Part shown: one piece after another, positions 25,260 through 33,433 of the stretch
Layout of the letters: every line of letters begins with the position of its first letter
Position numbering within the stretch: the first letter of the stretch is position 1
From: Hyphomicrobiales bacterium
GTDB lineage: Bacteria; Pseudomonadota; Alphaproteobacteria; Rhizobiales; Methyloligellaceae
Reading direction: 5' to 3'
Assembly (NCBI GenBank): GCA_003135455.1
Contig: PLBV01000095.1
Coordinates: forward strand, 1-34,026
Length of the DNA stretch: 34,026 nucleotides
Notes under the pieces: generated by a model
The model's input: only the letters and a program-made list of their open reading frames with translations
The model's database searches: none
What the model was told of the DNA's origin: nothing
Position numbers and translations under genes: made by a program

Positions 25260-26549
25260 ATGTCCGCTTATGCTGCCACCGCCACAACGGCCTCTGCTAT
25301 CAGCGGGGCTCGGCCGCGTCTGATCGGGAGCGGCGTCCGCCGGCTGGTGCTTGTCTTTGTGTGGATCACCATCGCCTCGAGCGCGATCGTGGTCTCGGAC
25401 CCCGCCCCCTATGACGCTTTGATGGTCGCGGTGGCCCTACTGCTGCCGGTCGTAGGCCTGGCGCAGTTCAACCGCGGGATCTCGCTCTATCTCCTGCTCT
25501 GGGTCGCCATCCTCTCCGGCGGGCTGCTCGCCACGACGCAGGCAGCCGCGCTCGACGTGCCGGCGAGCCATATGGGCATCACCGTCTATCTCGCGCTTTC
25601 CTCGGTGGTGCTGGCGGCCTTCGTCGCGCATAGCCCCGAAGGCCATGTGCGGTTGATCATGTCGGCCTATACGGCCTCGGCGCTGATCGCGGCGACTGCG
25701 GCGCTGATCGGCTATTTCAGCCTCGTGCCTGGGGCTTACGACCTCTTCACCGAATATGGCCGGGCGCGGGGCACTTTCAAGGACCCCAACGTGCTCGGGG
25801 CGTTTCTCGTGCCTGCGCTCCTCTATGCCTTCAACCTGGTGATAACCGGCCGTTTCGGCAAAGCGAGCCTGGCGATGATTGCCATGCCGATGCTCTTGTT
25901 CGGCTCGCTGCTCACCTTCTCGCGCGGCGCCTGGATAAACCTCGCCGTGTCGCTTGCCCTCTATGCGTATTTCACCTTCGGCGCCGCCGCCAGCCACCGG
26001 CAGCGGCTGAAGCTTATTATCGCGATGGTGCTGGCCGGGGTGCTCGGCGTCGGCGTGCTTGCGGCCGCGCAAAGCATCCCCAAGGTCGCCGACCTCATGG
26101 GCGAACGGGCCTCCTTCGAGCAATCCTACGACACGGGGCCGGAGGGACGCTTCGGCGGGCAGCAAAAGGCCGGCGGTCTCATCGTGACGCATCCGCTGGG
26201 CATTGGCGCGCTCGAGTTCCGTGAGCGCTACCATCATGAGGACGTGCACGAGGTCTATCTCAGCATGTTCCTCAATGCGGGCTGGGTCGGCGGCACGCTC
26301 TATCTCGCCGTCGTGCTGCTGACCATTGGGCTTGGCTTAAGGCAGGTGGTCAGGGATCGCGGCGGCGACGGGATCAGCGCCGTGCTGGTCGCGGCCTTTA
26401 TCGGCATGGCGCTGGAAGGCCTCGTGATCGACAGCGACCACTGGCGCCACTTCTACCTGGTGATGGCCATGATCTGGGGCATGGCGTTGGCAGGCACGCT
26501 GCCCACGTCCGCAACGGGGCACGGCCGCCACCAGAGCGTCATCGGGTAA
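25260..26549 (+). CDS. O-antigen ligase / Wzy-type polymerase family membrane protein
   Basis: This 429-aa protein has about ten to eleven hydrophobic segments and the Wzy_C-type region: FKDPNVLGAFLVPALLYAF, LLTFSRGAWINLAVSLALYAYF, and a large loop containing GPEGRFGGQQKAGGLIVTHPLGIGALEF...HHEDVHEVYLSMFLNAGWVGG. The FSRG and H-x-x-Y/L parts are typical of polymerases and ligases that use undecaprenyl-linked glycans. In this context a polymerase (HfsC/HfsI or UppA-like) is likelier than an O-antigen ligase. ATG 25260 has AGAAGG just upstream and is preferred over the track start at 25170, which lies within the previous gene. It is the last gene of the operon. Confidence 0.88.
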   Translation: MSAYAATATTASAISGARPRLIGSGVRRLVLVFVWITIASSAIVVSDPAPYDALMVAVALLLPVVGLAQFNRGISLYLLLWVAILSGGLLATTQAAALDVPASHMGITVYLALSSVVLAAFVAHSPEGHVRLIMSAYTASALIAATAALIGYFSLVPGAYDLFTEYGRARGTFKDPNVLGAFLVPALLYAFNLVITGRFGKASLAMIAMPMLLFGSLLTFSRGAWINLAVSLALYAYFTFGAAASHRQRLKLIIAMVLAGVLGVGVLAAAQSIPKVADLMGERASFEQSYDTGPEGRFGGQQKAGGLIVTHPLGIGALEFRERYHHEDVHEVYLSMFLNAGWVGGTLYLAVVLLTIGLGLRQVVRDRGGDGISAVLVAAFIGMALEGLVIDSDHWRHFYLVMAMIWGMALAGTLPTSATGHGRHQSVIG

Positions 26550-26725
26550 GCGGAAAAACCCGCGCCTGGCGGCGGGAGGCTGGCTGTTCGGTGGAGGAAC
26601 TCTGGCATTTCCTGCCGAACTCAACCTCGGAATCCGACTATCCTGAGATGGGATGAGAAGGCCAGCGTGGGCAGCGAACGCTGAAGCCGCGCCGGTTTCA
26701 CCCAACTCTGCAAAAGGACCCAACC

Positions 26726-27364
26726 GTGCTTCCGATCGAATATATCTTCACGATACTCTTCCTCGCGATGGGGCCGCTCCGGACGATTCCGGTTTTCTAC
26801 GAGTTGACGCGCGAGAACGATTGGCCGTACCGAATCCGCGCAGCCGTGTTTGCGACGCTGATGGCGGGTGCGATCATCGCCCTGGTCGCGGTCTCCGGCG
26901 TGGAGACGATCCAGAGTTGGCACGTCTCCGTTGCGGCGCTCGATATCGCCATCGGAATTTTGCTGATCCGCTCGACGTTCTCCACGCTCTCGATCCTCAG
27001 TCCGGGAAATAAGCAACCTGCCAATCAAGCGGAAGACTCGGACCGGACGCCGGTATCCGCCGCAGCGCTGGCGTTCTCGCCCATGGCAGCCCCAACGATC
27101 GTGACGCCCACCGGCGTCGTTACCGTCGTGTTGTTTCTATTGCTGGCCCAAGGCGATGCTGCCCTCAAGTATCAGATCTATCTGCTGCTCTTGCTGATGC
27201 TCGGGTTGAACCTCGCCGGCATGCTGCTCGCGGGCTTTATCGTGCGATTTGTGCGCGTGACGACGCTCGAGATCATCGGGTGGGTCTTCGCGGCAATGCA
27301 GGCAGCGTTGGCCGTGGAAGTGATCCTGAGCGGTTTGAAGCTTGCGGGCTTCGCGTCGCATTAA
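26726..27364 (+). CDS. MarC-family (UPF0056) integral membrane protein
   Basis: This 212-aa protein has six predicted hydrophobic segments. The family pattern is seen in FLAMGPLRTIPVFYEL (the 'P.G..P.F' start), DIAIGILLIRSTFSTLSI and SPMAAPTIVTPTGVVTVVLFLL, whose P..P region near the middle is conserved. Members were once linked to multiple antibiotic resistance, but that role was not upheld and their substrate is unknown. Translation starts at GTG 26726 with AAAAGGA about 9 nt upstream. It stands alone between the polysaccharide operon and the tRNA-Pro accessory patch. Codon use is less G+C-biased than its left neighbours, which may indicate separate ancestry. Confidence 0.85.
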   Translation: MLPIEYIFTILFLAMGPLRTIPVFYELTRENDWPYRIRAAVFATLMAGAIIALVAVSGVETIQSWHVSVAALDIAIGILLIRSTFSTLSILSPGNKQPANQAEDSDRTPVSAAALAFSPMAAPTIVTPTGVVTVVLFLLLAQGDAALKYQIYLLLLLMLGLNLAGMLLAGFIVRFVRVTTLEIIGWVFAAMQAALAVEVILSGLKLAGFASH

Positions 27365-27472
27365 AACGGCATTGGGTGGCAAGAACACCAAGGCCTTAGT
27401 CCGCGACGGAAACCGATGGGTTACGGGGTTACGGCGTAATCGCACCGTAATCGTCGCGCCATATGCTCGCTC

Positions 27473-28281
27473 ATGCTAACCCCAACGGAATGCAATCTTG
27501 AGACCGCCGATAGATGGTTCGAAGTTGCACCAGAGAGGATCGATATTCGTGTAACTATAAAGCGATTATGAATATTCAACCCGAACAACCAATTTATTAA
27601 AACATTCAAATACGGAGGAAGCCTCGGAACCTCAAGTTATATTTACTATCCGTGCGATAGTCCCCCTTCCACCATAGATGAAGCCATAAATGCAGAATCC
27701 GAATCCGCTCGCGTATACCTGCATAAACAGCAATCGAACCGATCCAATTGCGCCTATCGCGATGTAAACGAGCGTCTCCATGCTTATTGATCCAAGCCTT
27801 TCGACAAGCCGTTCAAAATGTCTGGACCGATTTGGAGTTTCAGGTTCCGCCCAACGCGGACCTCATCGCGTCTGGCGCTTTAGCAAATCCCTCGTCAATT
27901 ATCGGCAACGAAGTGAGCTACTGCGCAGGTCCTCGAACGGTCCAGGTTGACGCGATTGTCTATCATAAGGAAGCCCGCACCCTCCGTTCCTATGAAGTGA
28001 AGCGTGGGTTTGGGGCTCACGACGCAGGAAAGCGCAGATCGATCCTTCGTGATGCGCTTTGTATGCAGTTGCTCTTGAAATCTTACGGTCAGTCGCGGGG
28101 CCTCGACCCTGCGTCTGTTAGCAGCCATGTGATTTTCTATTACGGCAAACTTTCGGTGCCCCGCCCGTTTGCGATCAAAGGCAGCGAACTTGATGAGCAT
28201 TTCGGCTTCCCGGTCAGAGACGCCATCGAGACAGTGAACGACCGCTTCAAGGACCGATTATTCTCAATCTTAGCGGGATGA
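27473..28281 (+). pseudogene. Probable decayed gene with PD-(D/E)XK nuclease-like C-terminal part
   Basis: The C-terminal frame (to 28281) reads AVQNVWTDLEFQVPPNADLIASGAL, then VQVDAIVYHKEARTLRSYEVKRG. The D...E-x-K spacing with hydrophobic strands suits a restriction-endonuclease-like fold. No ATG exists in this frame before the middle of the protein; the track start at 27748 is a TTG. Another frame supplies the missing front: ATG 27473 MLTPTECNLETADRWFEVAPE, an in-frame TGA at 27569-27571, then IFNPNNQFIKTFKYGGSLGTSS, running open to 27790. One nonsense change and one frameshift near 27790 would restore a single protein of about 270 residues. The region is visibly more A+T-rich than the rest of the window, indicating foreign origin. 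No family name is offered. Confidence 0.5.
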
Positions 28282-28324
28282 GTTACGAGCGCCCTTGCCA
28301 ACTCCAATCCTGTGCACCACTCAG

Positions 28325-28498
28325 TCAGCAGCCGGGCCGTGTTGTCTTGAGGGGGAGGATCATCGCGGGGGGAACGGCTCCAGAACCAACGACGACGACA
28401 CCGCGCCGAGCAAGGTCATGGAAGGCGGCAGACGTGACGCCGATCAGCCGCGCCAATGCGGACGCGCCGACCTCTGCGGGAAGCTCGATCTTCGCCAT
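28325..28498 (-). pseudogene. Phage terminase-small-subunit-like HTH fragment
   Basis: MAKIELPAEVGASALARLIGV followed by TSAAFHDLARRGVVV resembles the N-terminal winged-helix DNA-binding part of phage terminase small subunits (Nu1-like). These normally continue with a basic '.GRGRY.L..SV..Y' segment. Here the sequence diverges after RRGVVVV and stops after 57 residues, so the gene is truncated or frameshifted. No large terminase or other phage gene is present. It lies between the nuclease-like pseudogene and tRNA-Pro, supporting a relic of an integrated element. The match rests on about 36 residues; a generic MerR-like HTH is the alternative. Confidence 0.45.
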
Positions 28499-28517
28499 AG
28501 CAAAAGAGCTTAATTGA

Positions 28518-28740
28518 GGAGTGCCTCCAGATCGGTAAGGCGCAGCGCATCTCGGGCTTGGCCACAGATGCTCGTCCGCGCCCACCCGCGTAGTCTGCAG
28601 TGAACGCCTCGGGAACTTAGCTCGGGATTATCTCGGGACTTTTCGCGCCGTCTCGGGACTTTTGGGTCCCTTTCGTTCCCTTTTTCGGGAACGGCGGCGC
28701 GGGCCGGGAAAGGCGAAAGCCCTGGTTATTAGGGGATAAA
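28518..28740. other. Non-coding stretch with direct repeats beside tRNA-Pro
   Basis: No gene is seen. It contains four CTCGGGA units (28608, 28621, 28632, 28652), two of them within the exact 13-mer TCTCGGGACTTTT (28631-28643 and 28651-28663), and a 7-bp-stem palindrome CGTTCCC-TTTTTC-GGGAACG (28674-28693). The array ends about 50 nt from the 3' end of tRNA-Pro. Such an arrangement could be integrase arm-type sites or a phage operator region, but no integrase gene is present. Confidence 0.6.
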
Positions 28741-28741
28741 G

Positions 28742-28819
28742 TGGTCGGAGCGGGGAGATTTGAACTCCCGACCCCCGGTCCCCCAGACCGGTGCGCTAAC
28801 CGAGCTGCGCTACGCTCCG
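28742..28819 (-). tRNA. tRNA-Pro (anticodon GGG)
   Basis: The minus strand forms a complete cloverleaf with encoded CCA. Acceptor CGGAGCG pairs with CGCTCCG. The D arm is GCGC AGCTCGGTTA GCGC. The anticodon stem CCGGT/ACCGG encloses CTGGGGG, giving anticodon GGG. The T arm is GGGAG TTCAAAT CTCCC. It decodes CCC. The gene lies upstream of merR with a palindromic repeat between them, and the accessory patch abuts its 3' end. Confidence 0.96.
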
Positions 28820-28842
28820 ATGCCGTTTCGCTTATGCGCTTG

Positions 28843-28870
28843 GATATACACGCTCACGCCCGGGAGACAA
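28843..28870 (-). promoter_or_regulatory. Putative promoter of tRNA-Pro
   Basis: On the minus strand TTGTCT (28865-28870) and TATATC (28843-28848) are spaced 16 nt apart (17 nt if CTTGTC is read as the -35), ending 23 nt before the tRNA 5' end. The same TATATC -10 occurs at tRNA-Glu. Confidence 0.45.
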
Positions 28871-28881
28871 GGCATCACCTA

Positions 28882-28984
28882 GGGCATGATCTTAGAAAAG
28901 TGGGAACCGGTTTTCCGAAAAGATCATGCTCAAACAAAAGACTAGAGCGCTGTCGTGATTCTATTTTACGCGATAGCGTTCTAG
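28882..28984. repeat. Third copy of the Hyphomicrobiales-type palindromic repeat
   Basis: GGGCATGATCTTAGAAAAGTGGGAACCGGTTTTCCGAAAAGATCATGC (28882-28930) is the reverse complement of the cores at 18.9-19.0 kb. It is followed by CTAGAGCGCTGTCGTGATT...CGCGATAGCGTTCTAG (28951-28984), a self-complementary side module also present at 18861. It lies between the merR stop and tRNA-Pro. Confidence 0.85.
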
Positions 28985-28997
28985 GGATGGGGCTTGG

Positions 28998-29510
28998 CTA
29001 TCCCTTGGCGGCGGCCAGGATCCGCTGGCAGGCCTCGATCTCTTCCAGCACCGCGCTTACGGTTTCGGCGTCGAGCCCAGGCTCGGCAACCCCGCCCCGC
29101 ATCCGGTACGAGCCGGCGCCCTGGGAGCCGAGGCTCTGCGCCGCTTCGGCGGCGACGTCGGGAATCTCCCGCTCGCTGCCTATCTCGTCCTCGTCTTGAG
29201 CGATGTGATGCCGGTAGTCCATGACGAAGCGGGGACCCTGCTCGCGCAGGATCTTCTGGACCCCTCTGATGGTGTAGCCATCCTCATAGAGGAGGAAGCG
29301 AATGCCGCGTAACAGAGCCACGTCCTCGGGCCGGTAGTAGCGGCGGCCGCCGCCCCGCTTCATCGGCTTGAGTTGGGCGAACTTCGCCTCCCAGAATCGG
29401 AGCACGTGCTTCGGCACGTCGAGCTCGTCAGCAACCTCGCTGATCGTGCGAAATGCCTCGGGCGCTTTGTCCAAAGCTCCACCTCCCGGCCGTCGAGAGC
29501 CTTCCAGCAT
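28998..29510 (-). CDS. MerR-family transcriptional regulator
   Basis: This 170-aa protein has an N-terminal MerR winged-helix domain ([69 protein letters not shown], about 20-88), then an acidic low-complexity linker and a C-terminal helix ending [15 protein letters not shown]. It lacks the cysteines of metal-sensing MerR proteins. It belongs to the conserved regulator found directly after ihfA in many alphaproteobacteria, whose targets are unknown to me. It lies 15 nt downstream of ihfA on the same strand, so it is probably co-transcribed with it. Confidence 0.92.
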   Translation of the reverse strand: MLEGSRRPGGGALDKAPEAFRTISEVADELDVPKHVLRFWEAKFAQLKPMKRGGGRRYYRPEDVALLRGIRFLLYEDGYTIRGVQKILREQGPRFVMDYRHHIAQDEDEIGSEREIPDVAAEAAQSLGSQGAGSYRMRGGVAEPGLDAETVSAVLEEIEACQRILAAAKG

Positions 29511-29525
29511 TACACTCAGGCAGGC

Positions 29526-29843
29526 CTATTCGGCCGCCTTTCTCCGCGATAGCGTTTCATTGATGCGCTGCTTCATGATGTTGCTCGCACGGAACACGAG
29601 AACACGCCGCGGCGTAATTGGCACTTCCTGGCCCGTCTTGGGGTTGCGTCCGACGCGCTGGCCCTTGTCTCTGATCCCGAACGAGCCGAATGAGGATAGC
29701 TTGACCGTCTGGCCTCGCTCAAGGCTCGCCACGATCTCGCGGAGCACGAGCTCCACGATCTCGGCGGATTCGTTCCGCGGCAAGCCAACTTTCTGAAACA
29801 CGGCCTCGGCCAAATCGGCACGTGTCAGTGTCTTCCCGCTCAT
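29526..29843 (-). CDS. ihfA: Integration host factor subunit alpha
   Basis: This DNA-bending subunit pairs with IhfB and acts in transcription, replication and site-specific recombination. ATG 29843 ([31 protein letters not shown]) gives 105 aa and aligns with the family start; the track start at 29924 adds 27 unlikely residues. The HU/IHF signature lies in [40 protein letters not shown], where the R-NPKTG-E beta arm contains the intercalating Pro. GGGGGAGC lies about 10 nt upstream. It is between fabH and merR in the conserved plsX-fabH-ihfA-merR order. Confidence 0.97.
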   Translation of the reverse strand: MSGKTLTRADLAEAVFQKVGLPRNESAEIVELVLREIVASLERGQTVKLSSFGSFGIRDKGQRVGRNPKTGQEVPITPRRVLVFRASNIMKQRINETLSRRKAAE

Positions 29844-29989
29844 TTGCGTATAGCTCCCCCGTCGCGGGACGAACGACAATGCTAATCGAGGGGCTCCGAT
29901 GCGGTCAATTCCTACTGTGATCAAATTCCTGATATTGCATCATTTTTTGTGGAGGTGTGACTTTCGCGCGGCACTCAGGTTGCAAAGCT

Positions 29990-30967
29990 TCACCAACGGA
30001 TGAGGACAGCGCCCCAGGTGAAGCCGCCACCCATGGCTTCCATGAGCACGAGATCGCCCTGCTTGATCCGGCCATCGCCGCAAGCGGTGCTGAGCGCCAG
30101 CGGTATGGACGCGGCGGACGTATTGGCGTGCTTGTCCACGGTGACGATAATGCGCTCCGGGTCGAGCCCGAGTTTCTTGGCCGCACCGTCCAGGATGCGC
30201 TTATTGGCCTGGTGAGGCACGAACCAGTCGATGTCCGAGGCCTTATGGCCGGCTTGCGCCAGCGTCGCGTCGATCACTTCGCTGATCTTGGTGACGGCAT
30301 GGCGAAACACTTCCGGGCCGTCCATGCGCACATGGCCGACGGTGCCGGTGGATGACGGGCCGCCATCGACAAAGAGCTTGTCGCGGTAGCGGCCGTCGGA
30401 GCGCAGGCAGGTGGCCAGGATCCCCCGGTCGGTGGCGGCGCCGTTCAGCATCTGGGCCTCCACCACCACGGCGCCCGCCCCGTCGCCGAACAGCACGCAA
30501 GTGGAGCGGTCCTGCCAATCGAGGATGCGGGAGAAGGCTTCGGCGCCGATCACCAGCGCACGCTTGAACTGGCCGCCTTTCAGGAAGTTATCGGCGGTGG
30601 TTAGCGCGAACACGAAGCCCGAGCAGACCGCCTGCAGGTCGAAGGCAGCCCCATGGGTGATACCGAGCTCCGCCTGGATGGTGACGGCAGTGGCGGGAAA
30701 GGTCTGATCTGGGGTGGAGGTGGCGAGCACGATGAGGTCGATGTCCTGAGCATCGATTCCTGCGTGCTTCAGGGCCTGTCTGGCCGCAGCCGTCCCCATG
30801 GCCGAGGTGAGCTCCCCCTCGGCTGCGATATGGCGCTGCTTGATGCCAGTCCGCTCGGTGATCCACTGATCCGTGGTGTCGATCAGCTTTGCGAGGTCTT
30901 GATTGGTGAGAATCCGCTCGGGCAGGTATGCACCGCACCCTCTGATCACGCTCCGCAACTGGCTCAA
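29990..30967 (-). CDS. fabH: 3-oxoacyl-ACP synthase III (FabH)
   Basis: It condenses acetyl-CoA (or another short acyl-CoA) with malonyl-ACP to initiate type II fatty acid synthesis. The 325-aa protein carries the full catalytic triad: Cys in [13 protein letters not shown] (C115), His in [11 protein letters not shown] (H252) and Asn in [15 protein letters not shown] (N282). The N-terminal [13 protein letters not shown] and the C-terminal [13 protein letters not shown] are also typical. It starts 20 nt after plsX, forming the familiar plsX-fabH lipid-initiation pair. Downstream, about 150 nt separate it from ihfA, so ihfA may have its own promoter. Confidence 0.97.
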   Translation of the reverse strand: MSQLRSVIRGCGAYLPERILTNQDLAKLIDTTDQWITERTGIKQRHIAAEGELTSAMGTAAARQALKHAGIDAQDIDLIVLATSTPDQTFPATAVTIQAELGITHGAAFDLQAVCSGFVFALTTADNFLKGGQFKRALVIGAEAFSRILDWQDRSTCVLFGDGAGAVVVEAQMLNGAATDRGILATCLRSDGRYRDKLFVDGGPSSTGTVGHVRMDGPEVFRHAVTKISEVIDATLAQAGHKASDIDWFVPHQANKRILDGAAKKLGLDPERIIVTVDKHANTSAASIPLALSTACGDGRIKQGDLVLMEAMGGGFTWGAVLIRW

Positions 30968-30987
30968 TTCCGTCTCATCCCTAGAGC

Positions 30988-32031
30988 TTACGCCGCACCG
31001 TCGAGGTCGAGCTTGGCATGAAATTGGGAGACGTCGCTGGCGAGCCGCTTCACCACCCCGCTCGATGCCATGTCGAAGGCGGTGTCGATGGCGCTGGCGA
31101 AGCCCGTGGCGTCGGTCCCACCGTGGCTTTTGACGACGATGCCGTTAAGTCCAAGAAATATGCCGCCATTCAGGTGGCGCGGATCCAACTTTTCCTTTAG
31201 AGCGCGGAAGGCGCCCTGCGCCAGGAGGGCACCGGTGCGAGCAAGCAGCGACCGCCCCATGGCGGCGCGCAAATACTCGCCGATCTGCTTAGCGGTTCCT
31301 TCGGCGGTCTTCAAGGCGATGTTGCCGGTGAAGCCGTCGGTGACCACCACATCGACCACGCCGTGGCCAATGGCGTCGCCCTCGACGAAACCATGATAAT
31401 CGATGGGAAGGGGCGCATCCTTCAGCGTTGCCGCCGCCTGCTTGATTTCCCCCAGGCCCTTGACCTCCTCGACCCCGATATTGAGGAGCCCGATCGAGGG
31501 CCGCTCAATTCCGAACAGCGCCCGGGCCATGGCGGCGCCCATCAGCGCAAACTCCACGAGCTGGCGCGCGTCGGCGCCTACATTGGCGCCTACATCGAGC
31601 ACGATGCACTCGCTCTCGACGGTCGGCCAGATGACGGCGATGGCCGGCCGGTCGATGCCCTCGATGGTCTTCAGGCAGAATTTGGCCATGGCCATGAGCG
31701 CGCCGGTATTGCCGGCGGATACGGCGGCATCGGCGCGCCCGTCGCGCACCGCCTCGAGGCTGAGCCACATGCTCGACCGCCAGCGGCCCTTGCGCAGCGC
31801 CTGGCTCGGCTTGGCGTCCATGGCGACCGCCACGTCGGTATGGATGATCACGGCCTTCTTGGCGAGTGCGGGAAAGGGCGCAAGCTCGGGCTCGATGCGA
31901 GCGGCGTCGCCCACCAGCAGAAATCGTATGTCGGGATGGCGAATAAGCGCGATGGCAGCCCCGGGAACGACCACGCATGGTCCGTGGTCCCCACCCATGG
32001 CGTCGAGCGCTATGGTGACTGGCGCACCCAT
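30988..32031 (-). CDS. plsX: Phosphate acyltransferase PlsX
   Basis: This peripheral membrane enzyme converts acyl-ACP to acyl-phosphate, the acyl donor for glycerol-3-phosphate acylation by PlsY. ATG 32031 ([18 protein letters not shown]) opens with the family signature and gives 347 aa; the track ORF has 40 extra upstream residues without family support. Further motifs are [60 protein letters not shown] and [17 protein letters not shown]. It lies between the DUF177 gene and fabH on the same strand. Confidence 0.97.
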   Translation of the reverse strand: MGAPVTIALDAMGGDHGPCVVVPGAAIALIRHPDIRFLLVGDAARIEPELAPFPALAKKAVIIHTDVAVAMDAKPSQALRKGRWRSSMWLSLEAVRDGRADAAVSAGNTGALMAMAKFCLKTIEGIDRPAIAVIWPTVESECIVLDVGANVGADARQLVEFALMGAAMARALFGIERPSIGLLNIGVEEVKGLGEIKQAAATLKDAPLPIDYHGFVEGDAIGHGVVDVVVTDGFTGNIALKTAEGTAKQIGEYLRAAMGRSLLARTGALLAQGAFRALKEKLDPRHLNGGIFLGLNGIVVKSHGGTDATGFASAIDTAFDMASSGVVKRLASDVSQFHAKLDLDGAA

Positions 32032-32176
32032 TTTCACCGACCGAATAGGAAAGATTGCACGGCGCGCGGCGGTATGACCGCGACACCCCCCAAGAGAGAA
32101 CCCGAATAGACGCAAATGCCAGCCAGGGGCAACCGGATTTTGCCAGGGCAAAACGGCGCGGGTTTCCGCCGCTTGT

Positions 32177-32746
32177 TTAGTCTCGCTTCAGCAGGGCGAG
32201 CTTGGCGAAGGGGCCTTTGGCCGCATCGCGGCCCGCGTCCGACGTCTCGCTTTCCTGCCAGGCAAGGCTCGCCCCCTCGCGTTTCGGGTAGGGGTCGAGC
32301 GCGGTGGCAAAAGTCTCGTAGATCAGGGAGCCGAGGTCGATCTTGCCGTCGACGATCGGTTCGGGCCAGTCGCGCAAAGGATGGGCGTTAGGATCCTCGG
32401 CGCGCGCCTCCAGCTGCTCGATCATGGCAAGCGGCCAAAACTCCGCCTCCACCGGGACTTCGAGCCTGCACTCTACCGGCTCGAGCGACAGGACGCAGGC
32501 CTGGATTGCAGTCGCTTGAAGCGTTCCTTTTAGCCCGATGCGGCCGCCGCCATGGCGGCGGAGCCGGCAGGCAAAGCCAAGCCGGTCGAGCGCAACCAGA
32601 TCGAGCATGGCGGCAATGGCCTGGCGCTCGGCGGCATTGGCCTCGATTAGGCTCTTCTCGCCATCCCCGATGTCATCGATCTTGACGTGCCGCTTGAACG
32701 GCAAGGGCTCGGTGCTCAGGCTCGTCTCTTTTTCCGTCTTGTCCAT
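32177..32746 (-). CDS. DUF177 (YceD-like) family protein
   Basis: This 189-aa cytoplasmic protein has the DUF177 core: [28 protein letters not shown] (about 78-105) and [34 protein letters not shown] (about 126-159), with a C-terminal [14 protein letters not shown] typical of alphaproteobacterial members. In other bacteria YceD has been linked to 23S rRNA processing or accumulation and lies next to rpmF-plsX. Here no rpmF intervenes, as is usual for this group. It overlaps the upstream CBP3-like gene by 31 nt, implying coupled translation. Confidence 0.9.
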   Translation of the reverse strand: MDKTEKETSLSTEPLPFKRHVKIDDIGDGEKSLIEANAAERQAIAAMLDLVALDRLGFACRLRRHGGGRIGLKGTLQATAIQACVLSLEPVECRLEVPVEAEFWPLAMIEQLEARAEDPNAHPLRDWPEPIVDGKIDLGSLIYETFATALDPYPKREGASLAWQESETSDAGRDAAKGPFAKLALLKRD

Positions 32747-33300
32747 GGGTGTTCGTCGATCTCGGCAAAATGGAGCTCGCCCGCACAGAGGCCGTCAAAG
32801 GATTGGCGCTCGAGCTCCTTCACGATCCCCTTCACGTAGGATGCCAAAGCCCGGCTTGCAGCCTCTGCGCGCTTCGGGTCGGTGGGTAAGGCTTCAGCAA
32901 TAGCGTCGTCAAAGGCCGCATCGCCCGCCTGAAGCGCCGCGTCATAGGCTTGCAGCAGAGCATGGCTTGAGGCCACGATCCCTCTCACCTTTTTCGGGAT
33001 CGCCAGGTCGCCGATGCCCACCTCCCGCAGCACCGTCTCCATGTCGCGCGCAAACCGGTTCATGAGCTGTTGGGCAAGCTCGCGGCCTGGCGCCCCTTCC
33101 TTCTTCAGGCGGTGGAGGAGGGCAAACAGGTGAAACGACAGGACGACGAACCTGCCGTCGACGGTGTCGGGAGCGCCGAAGTTCCGGTAGAAAACCGGGA
33201 GCCGTGCCTGCGCCACAATCACGCCATAGAGTTTGTCAGTGTTGCGCTTGGCCAAGCGCCGCCGGAAGAGGCGGTCGAGAGGGTTCAACGGACGGGGCAC
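32716..33300 (-). CDS. Ubiquinol-cytochrome c chaperone (CBP3-like)
   Basis: This 194-aa protein belongs to the CBP3/UQCC1 family, whose mitochondrial relatives assist cytochrome b synthesis and bc1 complex assembly. Recognisable parts are LYGVIVAQARLPVFYRNFGAPDTVDGRFVVLSFHLFALLHRLK (about 24-66), MNRFARDMETVLREVGIGDLAIPKKVRGI (about 80-108) and FDGLCAGELHFAE near the end. The bacterial function is inferred by homology. It is the first gene of the minus-strand block CBP3 / DUF177 / plsX / fabH / ihfA / merR and is divergent from bamE. Confidence 0.9.
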   Translation of the reverse strand: MPRPLNPLDRLFRRRLAKRNTDKLYGVIVAQARLPVFYRNFGAPDTVDGRFVVLSFHLFALLHRLKKEGAPGRELAQQLMNRFARDMETVLREVGIGDLAIPKKVRGIVASSHALLQAYDAALQAGDAAFDDAIAEALPTDPKRAEAASRALASYVKGIVKELERQSFDGLCAGELHFAEIDEHPWTRRKKRRA

Positions 33301-33433
33301 TTCGTCTAACCTTGGCCTGAAGCTCGTGGGTCAACGGTCTTTACGGGTCGGGCTCCCGAGGGTTGGGATGTGGTGGGAAGACGCTGCATCGGACGCGGTC
33401 GGGTTCTCAAGGGTTCAGCGGGGGGCATCCGGA

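Noticed and set aside
23902-25287. 461-aa minus-strand ORF opposite the sugar transferase
   Set aside because: His/Gln/Arg/Glu-rich antisense reading with no domain; the plus-strand gene explains the region.
26550-26580. Hairpin CCCGC...GCGGG after the Wzy-like gene as a terminator
   Set aside because: The A tract is on the wrong side for the plus-strand operon (a T run follows the stem only on the minus strand, where no gene ends), so I did not call it.
27365-27472. Left attachment site matching the tRNA-Pro 3' end
   Set aside because: I looked for a copy of GGGAGATTTGAACTCCCG or similar on the left side of the accessory patch and saw none; only small GGTTACGG repeats are present.
27421-27609. 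62-aa minus-strand ORF
   Set aside because: It has no family resemblance, and the opposite strand reads more like protein (MLTPTECNLETADRWFEVAPE); probably chance in an A+T-richer patch.
28608-28658. CTCGGGA repeats as a CRISPR array
   Set aside because: The units are 7-13 nt with irregular 11-20 nt spacing, far too short for CRISPR repeats and spacers, and no cas genes are present.
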